DNA from: Betaproteobacteria bacterium
GTDB taxonomy: Bacteria; Pseudomonadota; Gammaproteobacteria; Burkholderiales; Rhodocyclaceae
Assembly (NCBI GenBank): GCA_016709965.1
Contig: JADJLT010000006.1
Coordinates: forward strand, 62,001 to 126,000
Length of the DNA stretch: 64,000 nt
Reading direction: 5' to 3'
Part shown: positions 45,537-53,005 of the stretch, in pieces
How the letters are laid out: each line of letters opens with the position of its first letter
How positions within the stretch are numbered: position 1 is the stretch's first letter
Program-made: the position numbers and the translations under genes
Notes under the pieces: model-generated
The model's input: the letters and a program-made list of their open reading frames with translations, nothing else
Database searches by the model: none
What the model was told of the DNA's origin: nothing

Positions 45537-46126
45537 AGTTTTCGCAGGCGGATCATTCTGAACCAGCCGCCGACCAATGCTGGCTGGTCATGTTCAAGAA
45601 CAAGGCCGGGAGCTTCGGCAAGCAGGTCTTCAAACACGACATCCAGCCGCGTCGCGATGCGGCGGACCAGTGGGTTGACCAGTCTTCGTACTAAGGCCGT
45701 CTGGCCACGTCGCAGGAACTTGTCAAAAACCAGCACTTGGCCGCCGGGTTTGACGACCCGGGCGATTTCAGAAAAGCACCGGGCCGGCTCCGGGACAACG
45801 GCAAGGATCAGGTGCAGGACGGCTGCATCAAAACTGTTGTCAGCCAGAGGCAGGTGTTGTGCGTCACCCTGAATCGGCAGAAATTCAATATTGCCGACTC
45901 GTGGCAGGGCGCGGCGCAGCATGGCCTGATTCAAATCCAGTCCGACGTAATGATGCGTGGGTGGCAAGTGCGGCAGGTCCAGACCTGTACCGACGCCCGC
46001 CAGCAGCACACGGCCAGGTACCTCGCCAAGCGCCGAGAGGCTGCGCTTTCGTGAGGCCCGGGTGGCGCGGTCGATGGCCGCGTCGTAGAACGGCGCGATC
46101 AGCGTGTAAGTATGCTTGAGGCTCAA
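45533..46126 (-). CDS. Class I SAM-dependent methyltransferase
   Basis: This 197-residue protein of the UbiE/Methyltransf_11 type has motif I VLLAGVGTGLDLP, YVGLDLNQAML, the GDAQHLPLADNSFDAAV stretch and VVKPGGQVLVFDK. The substrate is unknown. The N-terminus TYTLIAPFYDAAIDRATR resembles phospholipid and quinone methyltransferases (PmtA/UbiE), so a lipid-type substrate is possible. Its start overlaps the apaG stop, indicating an apaG-methyltransferase operon. Confidence 0.88.
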   Translation of the reverse strand: MSLKHTYTLIAPFYDAAIDRATRASRKRSLSALGEVPGRVLLAGVGTGLDLPHLPPTHHYVGLDLNQAMLRRALPRVGNIEFLPIQGDAQHLPLADNSFDAAVLHLILAVVPEPARCFSEIARVVKPGGQVLVFDKFLRRGQTALVRRLVNPLVRRIATRLDVVFEDLLAEAPGLVLEHDQPALVGGWFRMIRLRKL

Positions 46127-46506
46127 TGCAGGGCGCGCGGGCTGGCCAGAACGAATTCGGGAATTTCCGCTTCGAAATGTGTGCCATCCTCGGCCACCAT
46201 CTGATAGGTGCCTTTCATTGTGCCGATCGGTGTGGTTAGCGACGAGCCGCTGGTGTACTGGAAGCTCTCACCCGGCTGTAGCAGTGGCTGTTTGCCGACC
46301 ACGCCCAACCCGCGCACTTCCTGAACCTCGTTGTGGCCGTCGGTGATGATCCAGTGCCGTGAAACCAGCTGCGCCGGCACGCTGCCGATATTTTTGATGG
46401 TGACGGTGTAGGCGAAAATGTAGCGGTCGTTGTCCGGGTCGGACTGCTCCGGAATGAACTGCGGCATCGGTTGAATCTCAATTTGGTATTTGTCTGTGTC
46501 GGGCAT
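46123..46506 (-). CDS. apaG: ApaG (Co2+/Mg2+ efflux-associated protein)
   Basis: This 127-residue protein has the ApaG beta-sandwich pattern: RYIFAYTVTIKNIG, LVSRHWIITDGHN, EVRGLGVVGKQPLL and YTSGSSLTTPIGTMKGTY. The biochemical role is poorly defined; mutants of Salmonella are affected in cobalt and magnesium handling. It is divergent from rpe, with 40 bases between the start codons. Confidence 0.95.
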   Translation of the reverse strand: MPDTDKYQIEIQPMPQFIPEQSDPDNDRYIFAYTVTIKNIGSVPAQLVSRHWIITDGHNEVQEVRGLGVVGKQPLLQPGESFQYTSGSSLTTPIGTMKGTYQMVAEDGTHFEAEIPEFVLASPRALH

Positions 46507-46546
46507 GGGATAATTTCGTTTGTCTGTTCTTGTTCAGGGAAACTTC

Positions 46547-47248
46547 ATGTCAGTCATAGATTACGTCATCGCGCCAAGCATTCTGTCCGCCAATTTCGCC
46601 AAGCTAGGCGAAGAGGTGGCCAATGTCATTGCCTCGGGTGCAGACTGGATTCACTTTGACGTGATGGACAATCATTACGTTCCCAACCTGACCATCGGGC
46701 CGCTGGTTTGCGAGGCGATTCGCCCGTGTACCGCGGCGCCGATCGACGTTCATCTGATGGTCAAACCGGTAGACCGCATCATCCCCGATTTTGCCAAGGC
46801 CGGGGCCAATATCATCACGTTTCACCCGGAAGCTTCCGATCATGTCGACCGCAGCCTGTCGCTGATTCGCGATGCCGGCTGCCAAGGCGGGCTGGTCTTC
46901 AACCCGGCGACGCCGCTGGATTACATGGATTATGTGCTCGACAAGATCGACGTCATCCTGCTGATGAGCGTCAATCCGGGTTTCGGCGGCCAGAAATTCA
47001 TACCCAGCACCCTGGCCAAGGCCCGGCAGGCGCGCGCCAAACTCGACGCCTACGAAAGGGAAAGTGGTCGGCGTATCCGTCTCGAAATTGACGGTGGCGT
47101 GAACGTCGCCAACATCGCCGATATCGCCCGTGCCGGCGTCGATGCCTTTGTCGCCGGTTCAGCCGTCTATGGCGCCGGCAAGGATACCGATCACTATCGT
47201 TATGATTCGATTATCGGCGCGCTGCGTAGCGAACTGGCCAAAGTCTGA
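46547..47248 (+). CDS. rpe: Ribulose-phosphate 3-epimerase
   Basis: Rpe interconverts ribulose-5-P and xylulose-5-P. The TIM-barrel protein of 233 residues shows IAPSILSANFAKLGEE, HFDVMDNHYVPNLTIGP, DVHLMVKP, LLMSVNPGFGGQKFI and LEIDGGVN. The ATG at 46547 follows AGGGAAA and fits family length; an earlier in-frame start adds nine residues. gph overlaps its stop (TGATG). Confidence 0.97.
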   Translation: MSVIDYVIAPSILSANFAKLGEEVANVIASGADWIHFDVMDNHYVPNLTIGPLVCEAIRPCTAAPIDVHLMVKPVDRIIPDFAKAGANIITFHPEASDHVDRSLSLIRDAGCQGGLVFNPATPLDYMDYVLDKIDVILLMSVNPGFGGQKFIPSTLAKARQARAKLDAYERESGRRIRLEIDGGVNVANIADIARAGVDAFVAGSAVYGAGKDTDHYRYDSIIGALRSELAKV

Positions 47249-47928
47249 TGTATTTCGAATCCGTTACCTTTGACCTCGACGGGACGCTGCTCGACACCAT
47301 TGCCGATCTCGCCGAAGGGTGTCGTTTGATGCTAGACGAAATTGGCGCCCCGGCGCGCTCCCCTGCCGAGGTGCACAGCTTCGTCGGCAAAGGCATGGCG
47401 GTACTCGTCGAGCGTTGTTTGACCCACGAGCATCCGCCAACCGCCGAAAAACTCCATGAGGCGATCGAATCCTTCAAGCGACACTATGCTGCGGTCAACG
47501 GGAAATATTGCCAGATTTACGAAGGCGTCATCGAAGGGCTTGATGCCTGGAAAGCCAGTGGCGTGAAAATGGGCGTCGTCACCAACAAGCCGGGCATGTT
47601 TACCGAAGTGTTGCTTGAACGCATGGGCCTTAGCGACTATTTCGACGTCGTCGTTTCGGGCGATACGACCGCCCACAAAAAGCCGCACCCCGAACCGATC
47701 CTGCACGCCTGTCGCTTGTTCAACGTCCGTCCCGATCGCAGTCTGCACATTGGCGACTCCCAAAACGACATCCACGCGGCTCATGCTGCCGGCTGTCAGG
47801 CTTACGCCGTGCCCTACGGCTACAACGAAGGGCAGCCGGTGGACAGTGCTGATTGCGATGCGCTAGTATCCGATCTGCTTGCTGCCTATCAGCAAGCCCT
47901 TACTTTTAAAGACCTCAATCTCAAATGA
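47248..47928 (+). CDS. gph: Phosphoglycolate phosphatase (HAD family)
   Basis: Gph dephosphorylates 2-phosphoglycolate, made by DNA repair and oxygenase side reactions. The 226 residues show HAD motif I FDLDGTLLDT, motif II VVTNKP, and motifs III/IV KKPHPEPILHAC and IGDSQNDIHAA. It is coupled to rpe, and its stop codon overlaps the start of the trp leader peptide (ATGA). A weak repeat-core match lies at 47489. Confidence 0.95.
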   Translation: MYFESVTFDLDGTLLDTIADLAEGCRLMLDEIGAPARSPAEVHSFVGKGMAVLVERCLTHEHPPTAEKLHEAIESFKRHYAAVNGKYCQIYEGVIEGLDAWKASGVKMGVVTNKPGMFTEVLLERMGLSDYFDVVVSGDTTAHKKPHPEPILHACRLFNVRPDRSLHIGDSQNDIHAAHAAGCQAYAVPYGYNEGQPVDSADCDALVSDLLAAYQQALTFKDLNLK

Positions 47929-47981
47929 CGACACAGCGACTCTGGAACGAATGGCAAGGTTGGCGCCCCTGGCGTCGGTAA
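47925..47981 (+). CDS. trpL: Tryptophan leader peptide (trpL), attenuator of trpE
   Basis: A small frame encodes MTTQRLWNEWQGWRPWRR, 18 residues with Trp at positions 7, 10, 13 and 16, every third residue. Four Trp codons in 57 bases, 69 bases before trpE, are the mark of a ribosome-sensing leader. Downstream, TGCGCC-AATTC-GGCGCA (48014-48032 region) can form a hairpin, and ATTTGCG...CGCAAAT can pair instead using the same bases. The ATG overlaps the gph stop. The alternative structures support attenuation or translational control, although no T-run terminator is seen. Confidence 0.8.
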   Translation: MTTQRLWNEWQGWRPWRR

Positions 47982-48050
47982 TTCCATTCCGCATTTGCGC
48001 CAATTCGGCGCACCCAGACCGCAAATACCTGTCATTTTCGAGGCTCCCCC

Positions 48051-49526
48051 ATGACTGAAATCGAATTCAATGCGCTTGCCGCGCAAGGCTATAACCGTAT
48101 TCCCGTGACGCTGGAAACGTTTGCCGATCTCGACACGCCGCTGTCGATCTATCTCAAACTCGCCAACGCACCTTACACCTACCTGCTCGAATCCGTGCAG
48201 GGCGGCGAGCGTTTTGGCCGCTATTCCATCATCGGGCTGGCGGCCCAGACCCGGATTGTCGTCAATGGCAATCAGGTGCTGGTGCTGACCGGCAACCGCA
48301 TTGCCGAGCGTGACGACCAAACCAATCCACTCGATTTCATCGGCAAGTTCATGGATCGCTTCCGCGCGCCACCCAGCTCTGGCCTGCCGCGTTTTTGCGG
48401 TGGTCTGGTCGGCTGCTTCGGCTACGATACGATCCGTTACGTCGAATCCAAACTGAGCCGCACGGAAAAGCAGGATGACATCGGCACGCCGGACATCGGT
48501 CTGCTGCTCTCCGAAGAGATTGCCGTGGTCGACAATCTCTCCGGCAAGCTGATGCTGATTGTCTATGCCGAACCCGGTTTCCCTGGCGCTTACCAGAAGG
48601 CCAAGGCGCGACTAAAGGAGCTGTTGTCCAAATTGCGTACGCCGGTGGTGCTTCCTGCAGAAAAGCCGGTCCTGTCGGAGCCCGCGGTTTCTCTGGTGGG
48701 AGAAGAGGCATTCAAGAATGCCGTGCTCCGGGCCAAGGACTACATTACCGAAGGCGACGTCATGCAGGTCGTGCTCTCGCAGCGCATGACCAAACCCTTC
48801 AAGGCCAGCCCGATGGCGCTCTATCGCACCCTGCGCAGCCTGAACCCGTCGCCCTACATGTTCTACTTCGACTTCGAGGATTTTCATGTCGTCGGCGCTT
48901 CACCGGAAATCCTCGTGCGCTTGGAGTGTGATCGCGTCACCGTGCGCCCGATCGCCGGTACCCGCAAACGTGGCGCCTCGCCGGAAGAGGATGCCGCGCT
49001 GGCCGCCGAACTGCTGGCCGACGACAAGGAGCGCGCAGAACACACTCAGCTACTCGATCTCGGCCGCAACGACTGTGGCCGCGTGGCCAAGGTGGGCACT
49101 GTCAAGCTCACCGAAAACATGATCGTCGAGCGTTACTCGCACGTGATGCACATCGTGTCCAACGTCGAAGGCAAGCTGCAGGAGGGACTGGATGCGCTGG
49201 ATGTACTGAAAGCCACCTTCCCGGCCGGCACCGTGTCCGGCGCGCCCAAGGTGCGGGCGATGGAGATCATCGACGAACTGGAGCCCCTCAAACGCGGGAT
49301 CTACGCCGGAGCGGTCGGCTATCTGGGCTTCCAGGGCGACATGGATTTGGCCATCGCTATTCGGACCGCCGTGGTCAAGAATCAGCAGCTTTACGTTCAG
49401 GCGGGCGCTGGCATCGTTGCCGACTCCAATCCACAGTCGGAATGGGATGAAACCCAGAACAAGGCACGCGCCGTGTTGCGAGCGGCAGAACTCGCCGAGC
49501 AGGGGCTTGATACACGAATAGACTGA
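48051..49526 (+). CDS. trpE: Anthranilate synthase component I
   Basis: TrpE converts chorismate to anthranilate using ammonia from TrpG. The 491 residues have the N-terminal Trp-binding region with LLESVQGGERFGRYS and the chorismate-binding domain: GDVMQVVLSQRM, PYMFYFDFED, RPIAGTRKRG, ELLADDKERAEHTQLLDLGRND and SGAPKVRAMEIIDELE. It is followed directly by a strong terminator, so trpGDC is not co-transcribed here. Confidence 0.98.
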   Translation: MTEIEFNALAAQGYNRIPVTLETFADLDTPLSIYLKLANAPYTYLLESVQGGERFGRYSIIGLAAQTRIVVNGNQVLVLTGNRIAERDDQTNPLDFIGKFMDRFRAPPSSGLPRFCGGLVGCFGYDTIRYVESKLSRTEKQDDIGTPDIGLLLSEEIAVVDNLSGKLMLIVYAEPGFPGAYQKAKARLKELLSKLRTPVVLPAEKPVLSEPAVSLVGEEAFKNAVLRAKDYITEGDVMQVVLSQRMTKPFKASPMALYRTLRSLNPSPYMFYFDFEDFHVVGASPEILVRLECDRVTVRPIAGTRKRGASPEEDAALAAELLADDKERAEHTQLLDLGRNDCGRVAKVGTVKLTENMIVERYSHVMHIVSNVEGKLQEGLDALDVLKATFPAGTVSGAPKVRAMEIIDELEPLKRGIYAGAVGYLGFQGDMDLAIAIRTAVVKNQQLYVQAGAGIVADSNPQSEWDETQNKARAVLRAAELAEQGLDTRID

Positions 49527-49550
49527 GCCTCATTGCTCTGCCTTCCAGAA

Positions 49551-49578
49551 GAAGCCGCCTGAAATCAGGCGGCTTTTT
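49551..49578 (+). terminator. Rho-independent terminator after trpE
   Basis: AAGCCGCCTGA and TCAGGCGGCTT form an 11-base stem with a 2-base gap, followed by six T residues. It lies 25 bases after the trpE stop. Confidence 0.92.
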
Positions 49579-49605
49579 TGTGTGAAAGACAAAGGTAGTC
49601 AAACT

Positions 49606-49651
49606 ATCGGAATTCCGACGGTCATTGGCGGCTGCTTGACGGAAATCCGGC
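49606..49651 (+). promoter_or_regulatory. Two activator dyads upstream of the gltI-like gene
   Basis: ATCGGAATTCCGAC at 49606-49619 and GACGGAAATCCGGC at 49638-49651 share CGG-N4-CCG and are 32 bases apart, three helical turns. They lie about 75-115 bases before the sigma-54 promoter, the usual place for an enhancer-binding protein. The form resembles the TTCGG-N4-CCGAA motif described for AauR of Pseudomonas (recalled, not looked up). Confidence 0.65.
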
Positions 49652-49723
49652 AGCGTCTCGACTGTTGTACAAAAAAATAGTCGCTAAATCAGTCTTCTGT
49701 GATTTTCCGCCTTCCTCGCTTTT

Positions 49724-49741
49724 CTGGCACGCTAGCTGCAT
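49724..49741 (+). promoter_or_regulatory. Sigma-54 promoter of the acidic amino acid transporter operon
   Basis: CTGGCACGCTAGCTGCAT has GG at 49726-49727 and GC at 49738-49739 with exactly 10 bases between. It matches the -24/-12 consensus at all but a few positions. It is 52 bases before the start codon. Confidence 0.82.
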
Positions 49742-49792
49742 AGTAGAGGTCATCGGAGCCAAGGAACGGCTTCTTTCGATCCAGGAGATGAC

Positions 49793-50695
49793 ATGAACCG
49801 CTTTGCCTTTACTGCTGCCGCCCTCGCCACCGCCTTTGGCGCGCTCGCTACTTTCCCTGTCCAGGCCGACGAATCCGCTACGCTTAAAAAGATAAAGGAA
49901 ACTGGCAGCATTACCTTGGGACATCGCGAGTCATCGATTCCGTTTTCATATTACGACGACAAGCAGCAAGTCATTGGCTACTCGCATGAACTGATGCTCA
50001 AGGTTGTCGATGGCATCAAGAGCGAGTTGAAGATGGCGAAAATCGACACCCGCTTGATGCCGGTTACGTCGGCTAATCGCATTACCCTGATTCAGAATGG
50101 TACGGTCGACATCGAATGTGGTTCGACCACCAACAACCTTGAACGCCAGAAGCAGGTCGGCTTCTCGACCACCATCTTTGTCATCGGCACCAAGCTGCTG
50201 ACCAAGAAGACCTCCGGCATCAAGGATTTCGCCGATCTGGCCGGCAAGAATGTGGTGACGACCGCCGGGACGACCTCCGAGCGCCTGATTCGCAAGATGA
50301 ACGAAGACAAGAAGCTTGGTATGAATATCATCTCTGCCAAGGATCACGGCGAAGCCTTCCTGACGCTGGAAACCGGCCGTGCCGTCGCCTTCATGATGGA
50401 CGATGCGCTGCTCTACGGTGAGATGGCCAAGGCTCGCAAGCCGGGCGACTGGATTGTCACCGGTACTGCCCAGTCCGAGGAAGCCTATGGCTGCATGGTG
50501 CGCAAGGACGACCCGGCCTTCAAGAAGGTGGTCGATGCAGCGCTGACCAAGGCAATGACCTCGGGCGAAGCTCAGAAAATCTATACCAAGTGGTTCATGA
50601 ACCCGATTCCGCCCAAGGGCCTGAACCTCAACATGCCGCTATCCGATGAAATGAAAGCCGCCTTCAAGGCACCGAACGACAAGCCTTTCGAATAA
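49793..50695 (+). CDS. gltI: Amino acid ABC transporter substrate-binding protein (glutamate/aspartate type)
   Basis: This 300-residue periplasmic protein has a signal peptide (MNRFAFTAAALATAFGALAT, cleaved near VQA-DE) and the family 3 solute-binding fold. KIKETGSITLGHRESSIPFSY, GYSHELMLKV and the conserved ligand stretch VDIECGSTTNNLERQK are typical of GltI/AatJ proteins for glutamate and aspartate. It is first in a four-gene transporter operon under a sigma-54 promoter. Confidence 0.92.
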   Translation: MNRFAFTAAALATAFGALATFPVQADESATLKKIKETGSITLGHRESSIPFSYYDDKQQVIGYSHELMLKVVDGIKSELKMAKIDTRLMPVTSANRITLIQNGTVDIECGSTTNNLERQKQVGFSTTIFVIGTKLLTKKTSGIKDFADLAGKNVVTTAGTTSERLIRKMNEDKKLGMNIISAKDHGEAFLTLETGRAVAFMMDDALLYGEMAKARKPGDWIVTGTAQSEEAYGCMVRKDDPAFKKVVDAALTKAMTSGEAQKIYTKWFMNPIPPKGLNLNMPLSDEMKAAFKAPNDKPFE

Positions 50696-50707
50696 CAGGT
50701 CTGATCT

Positions 50708-50730
50708 CTCCCCTGCTTGCCGGGGGGGAG
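50708..50730 (+). promoter_or_regulatory. Stem-loop between gltI and gltJ
   Basis: CTCCCC and GGGGAG (extendable through the G run) form a GC stem 12 bases after the gltI stop. There is no T-run. Such loops after binding-protein genes protect the upstream mRNA and raise binding protein over permease. Confidence 0.55.
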
Positions 50731-50758
50731 CAAAGTGAACTGTCGCTGAGGAGTAATC

Positions 50759-51496
50759 ATGGGTTACCAATGGAACTGGGGCGTCTTCCTGCAGCCGAGC
50801 GCGAGCGGCGATGACACCTATCTGGGCTGGATGTTCACCGGCTTCAAAATGACCATCGCGCTGTCCCTGTCAGCCTGGGTGCTGGCCCTGTTGCTCGGCG
50901 CGCTGATGGGCGTCCTGCGTACGGTACCGAACAAGACATTAGCCGGCATTGCTACCGCCTATGTCGAACTGTTCCGCAACGTGCCGCTGCTGGTGCAATT
51001 GTTCATCTGGTATTTCGTGCTGCCGGAACTGTTGCCGGCCAGCATCGGCGATGCCTACAAGCAGTCCAATCCGGTGTTCCAGCAGTTCCTTGCCTCGATG
51101 GTCTGTCTCGGACTGTTTACCAGCGCCCGTGTCGCCGAGCAGGTCCGGGCCGGCATCAATTCGCTGCCCAAGGGCCAGAAGAATGCCGGTCTGGCCCTCG
51201 GCTTCACGCTGGCGCAGACCTATCGCTTCGTGATGTTGCCGATGGCCTTCCGCCTGGTCGTACCGCCGCTGACTTCGGAGTTCCTCAATATTTTCAAGAA
51301 CTCTGCCGTCTGCTCGACCATCGGCCTCCTTGAGCTCGCCGCCCAGGGCCGTCAGTTGGTCGATTACACGGCGCAGCCCTACGAGTCCTTCATCGCCGTG
51401 ACGCTCTCCTACATCATCATCAACGTCACCGTGATGACCCTGATGCACCGCTTCGAAAAGCGTATTGCTGTTCCTGGCTACATTGGAGGCAAATAA
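50759..51496 (+). CDS. gltJ: Amino acid ABC transporter permease GltJ-like
   Basis: This 245-residue inner-membrane permease of the HisMQ type has about five helices. The cytoplasmic coupling loop is seen in RVAEQVRAGINSLPKGQKNAGLALG. The N-terminal MGYQWNWGVFLQPS is typical of GltJ. It pairs with the next gene, whose ATG overlaps its stop by one base. Confidence 0.93.
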   Translation: MGYQWNWGVFLQPSASGDDTYLGWMFTGFKMTIALSLSAWVLALLLGALMGVLRTVPNKTLAGIATAYVELFRNVPLLVQLFIWYFVLPELLPASIGDAYKQSNPVFQQFLASMVCLGLFTSARVAEQVRAGINSLPKGQKNAGLALGFTLAQTYRFVMLPMAFRLVVPPLTSEFLNIFKNSAVCSTIGLLELAAQGRQLVDYTAQPYESFIAVTLSYIIINVTVMTLMHRFEKRIAVPGYIGGK

Positions 51497-52179
51497 TGAC
51501 TTACGAATTCGACTGGTCCTCCATTCCCGGTGCCTTGCCCTTCCTCTGGGACGGCATGAAGATTTCGCTGGTCATCACCGCGCAGGCAGTGGTCATCGGT
51601 GTTGTCTGGGGAACACTACTGGCTATGATGCGCCTGTCGTCGATCAAGCCACTGTCATGGTTTGCCGCCGGCTATGTCAACCTGTTCCGTGCTGTGCCGC
51701 TGGTCATGGTGCTGCTCTGGTTCTTCCTCATCGTGCCCCGCTTTATCGAAACACTGCTCGACTTTCCGCCGGGCAGCGACCTGCGTCTGAGTTCGGCGAT
51801 GATGGGCTTCGCGCTGTTCGAGGCGGCCTATTACTCGGAAATCATTCGCGCCGGCATCCAGAGCGTGCCGAAGGGGCAGATTTCCGCCGCCTCGGCACTT
51901 GGCATGAACTACGCGCAGGCGATGCGTCTGGTGGTACTGCCGCAGGCCTTCCGCAACATGGTGCCATTGCTGCTGACGCAGGCCATCATCCTTTTTCAGG
52001 ATACCTCGCTGGTCTATGTCTCTGCGCTCGCCGACTTCTTCGGTGCCGCCTACAAGGTCGGTGATCGTGACGGCCGCCTCGTTGAAATGCTGCTCTTCGC
52101 CGGTGCTGTCTATTTCGTCATCTGCTTCAGCGCTTCGCAGATCGTCAAGCGCCTCCAGAATAAATACACCACGGCCTGA
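51496..52179 (+). CDS. gltK: Amino acid ABC transporter permease GltK-like
   Basis: This second HisMQ-type permease has 227 residues and about five helices. The coupling loop is in SEIIRAGIQSVPKGQISAAS, and the N-terminus YEFDWSSIPGALPFLWDG is GltK-like. It forms the heterodimeric channel with GltJ. Confidence 0.93.
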   Translation: MTYEFDWSSIPGALPFLWDGMKISLVITAQAVVIGVVWGTLLAMMRLSSIKPLSWFAAGYVNLFRAVPLVMVLLWFFLIVPRFIETLLDFPPGSDLRLSSAMMGFALFEAAYYSEIIRAGIQSVPKGQISAASALGMNYAQAMRLVVLPQAFRNMVPLLLTQAIILFQDTSLVYVSALADFFGAAYKVGDRDGRLVEMLLFAGAVYFVICFSASQIVKRLQNKYTTA

Positions 52180-52202
52180 TGGCCGCCGCCAGGAGAAATC
52201 CC

Positions 52203-52931
52203 ATGATTCAGATTGCCAACGTCAGCAAGCATTACGGCAGCTTCCAGGTGCTCAAGGATTGCACCACCTCGGTCAGCAAGGGCGAAGTCATCGTCGTCTG
52301 CGGCCCCTCCGGTTCGGGCAAGTCGACGCTGATCAAGTGCGTCAATGGGCTGGAGCCTTTTCAGTCCGGCGAAATCATTGTTAATGGCATCTCGGTCGGC
52401 GATCCGAAAACCAACCTCTCCAAGCTGCGCGCCCAGGTCGGCATGGTTTTCCAGAATTTCGAACTGTTCCCGCACATGAGCATCACCCAGAACCTGGCCA
52501 TCGCCCAGGTCAAGGTGCTTGGCCGCAGTCAGGACGAGGCGATAGAGAAGGGCCTCAAGTTGCTCGAGCGGGTCGGCCTCAAGGCGCAGGCCGACAAGTT
52601 CCCCGGTCAGCTGTCCGGCGGTCAGCAGCAGCGCGTGGCGATTGCCCGGGCATTGGCCATGGATCCGATCTGCATGTTGTTCGACGAGCCCACCTCGGCT
52701 CTTGACCCGGAAATGGTCAACGAGGTGCTCGACGTGATGACCGAACTGGCCCACGAAGGCATGACCATGATGTGTGTCACGCACGAAATGGGCTTTGCCA
52801 GGCGCGTTGCCGATCGTGTGATCTTCATGGATCAGGGCGCCATCGTCGAGGATGACGGCAAGGAGGCTTTCTTTGCCAATCCGCGTACCCCGCGGGCGCA
52901 GCAGTTTCTCGCCAAAATATTGCACCATTGA
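52203..52931 (+). CDS. gltL: Amino acid ABC transporter ATP-binding protein GltL-like
   Basis: This 242-residue ATPase has Walker A GPSGSGKST, the Q-loop VFQNFELFPHM, the signature LSGGQQQRVAIARAL, Walker B MLFDEPTSALDPE and the switch His in CVTHEMGF. The ATG at 52203 follows CAGGAGAAAT; an in-frame start at 52179 would add eight residues overlapping gltK. It powers uptake through GltJK. Confidence 0.95.
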   Translation: MIQIANVSKHYGSFQVLKDCTTSVSKGEVIVVCGPSGSGKSTLIKCVNGLEPFQSGEIIVNGISVGDPKTNLSKLRAQVGMVFQNFELFPHMSITQNLAIAQVKVLGRSQDEAIEKGLKLLERVGLKAQADKFPGQLSGGQQQRVAIARALAMDPICMLFDEPTSALDPEMVNEVLDVMTELAHEGMTMMCVTHEMGFARRVADRVIFMDQGAIVEDDGKEAFFANPRTPRAQQFLAKILHH

Positions 52932-53005
52932 GCATCGGCCGGGGGCCTGTCGATTATGCCTAATGGCCGACTGACCCGGCCAGGCTGCCGTTCCGGCCTG
53001 CTTCC

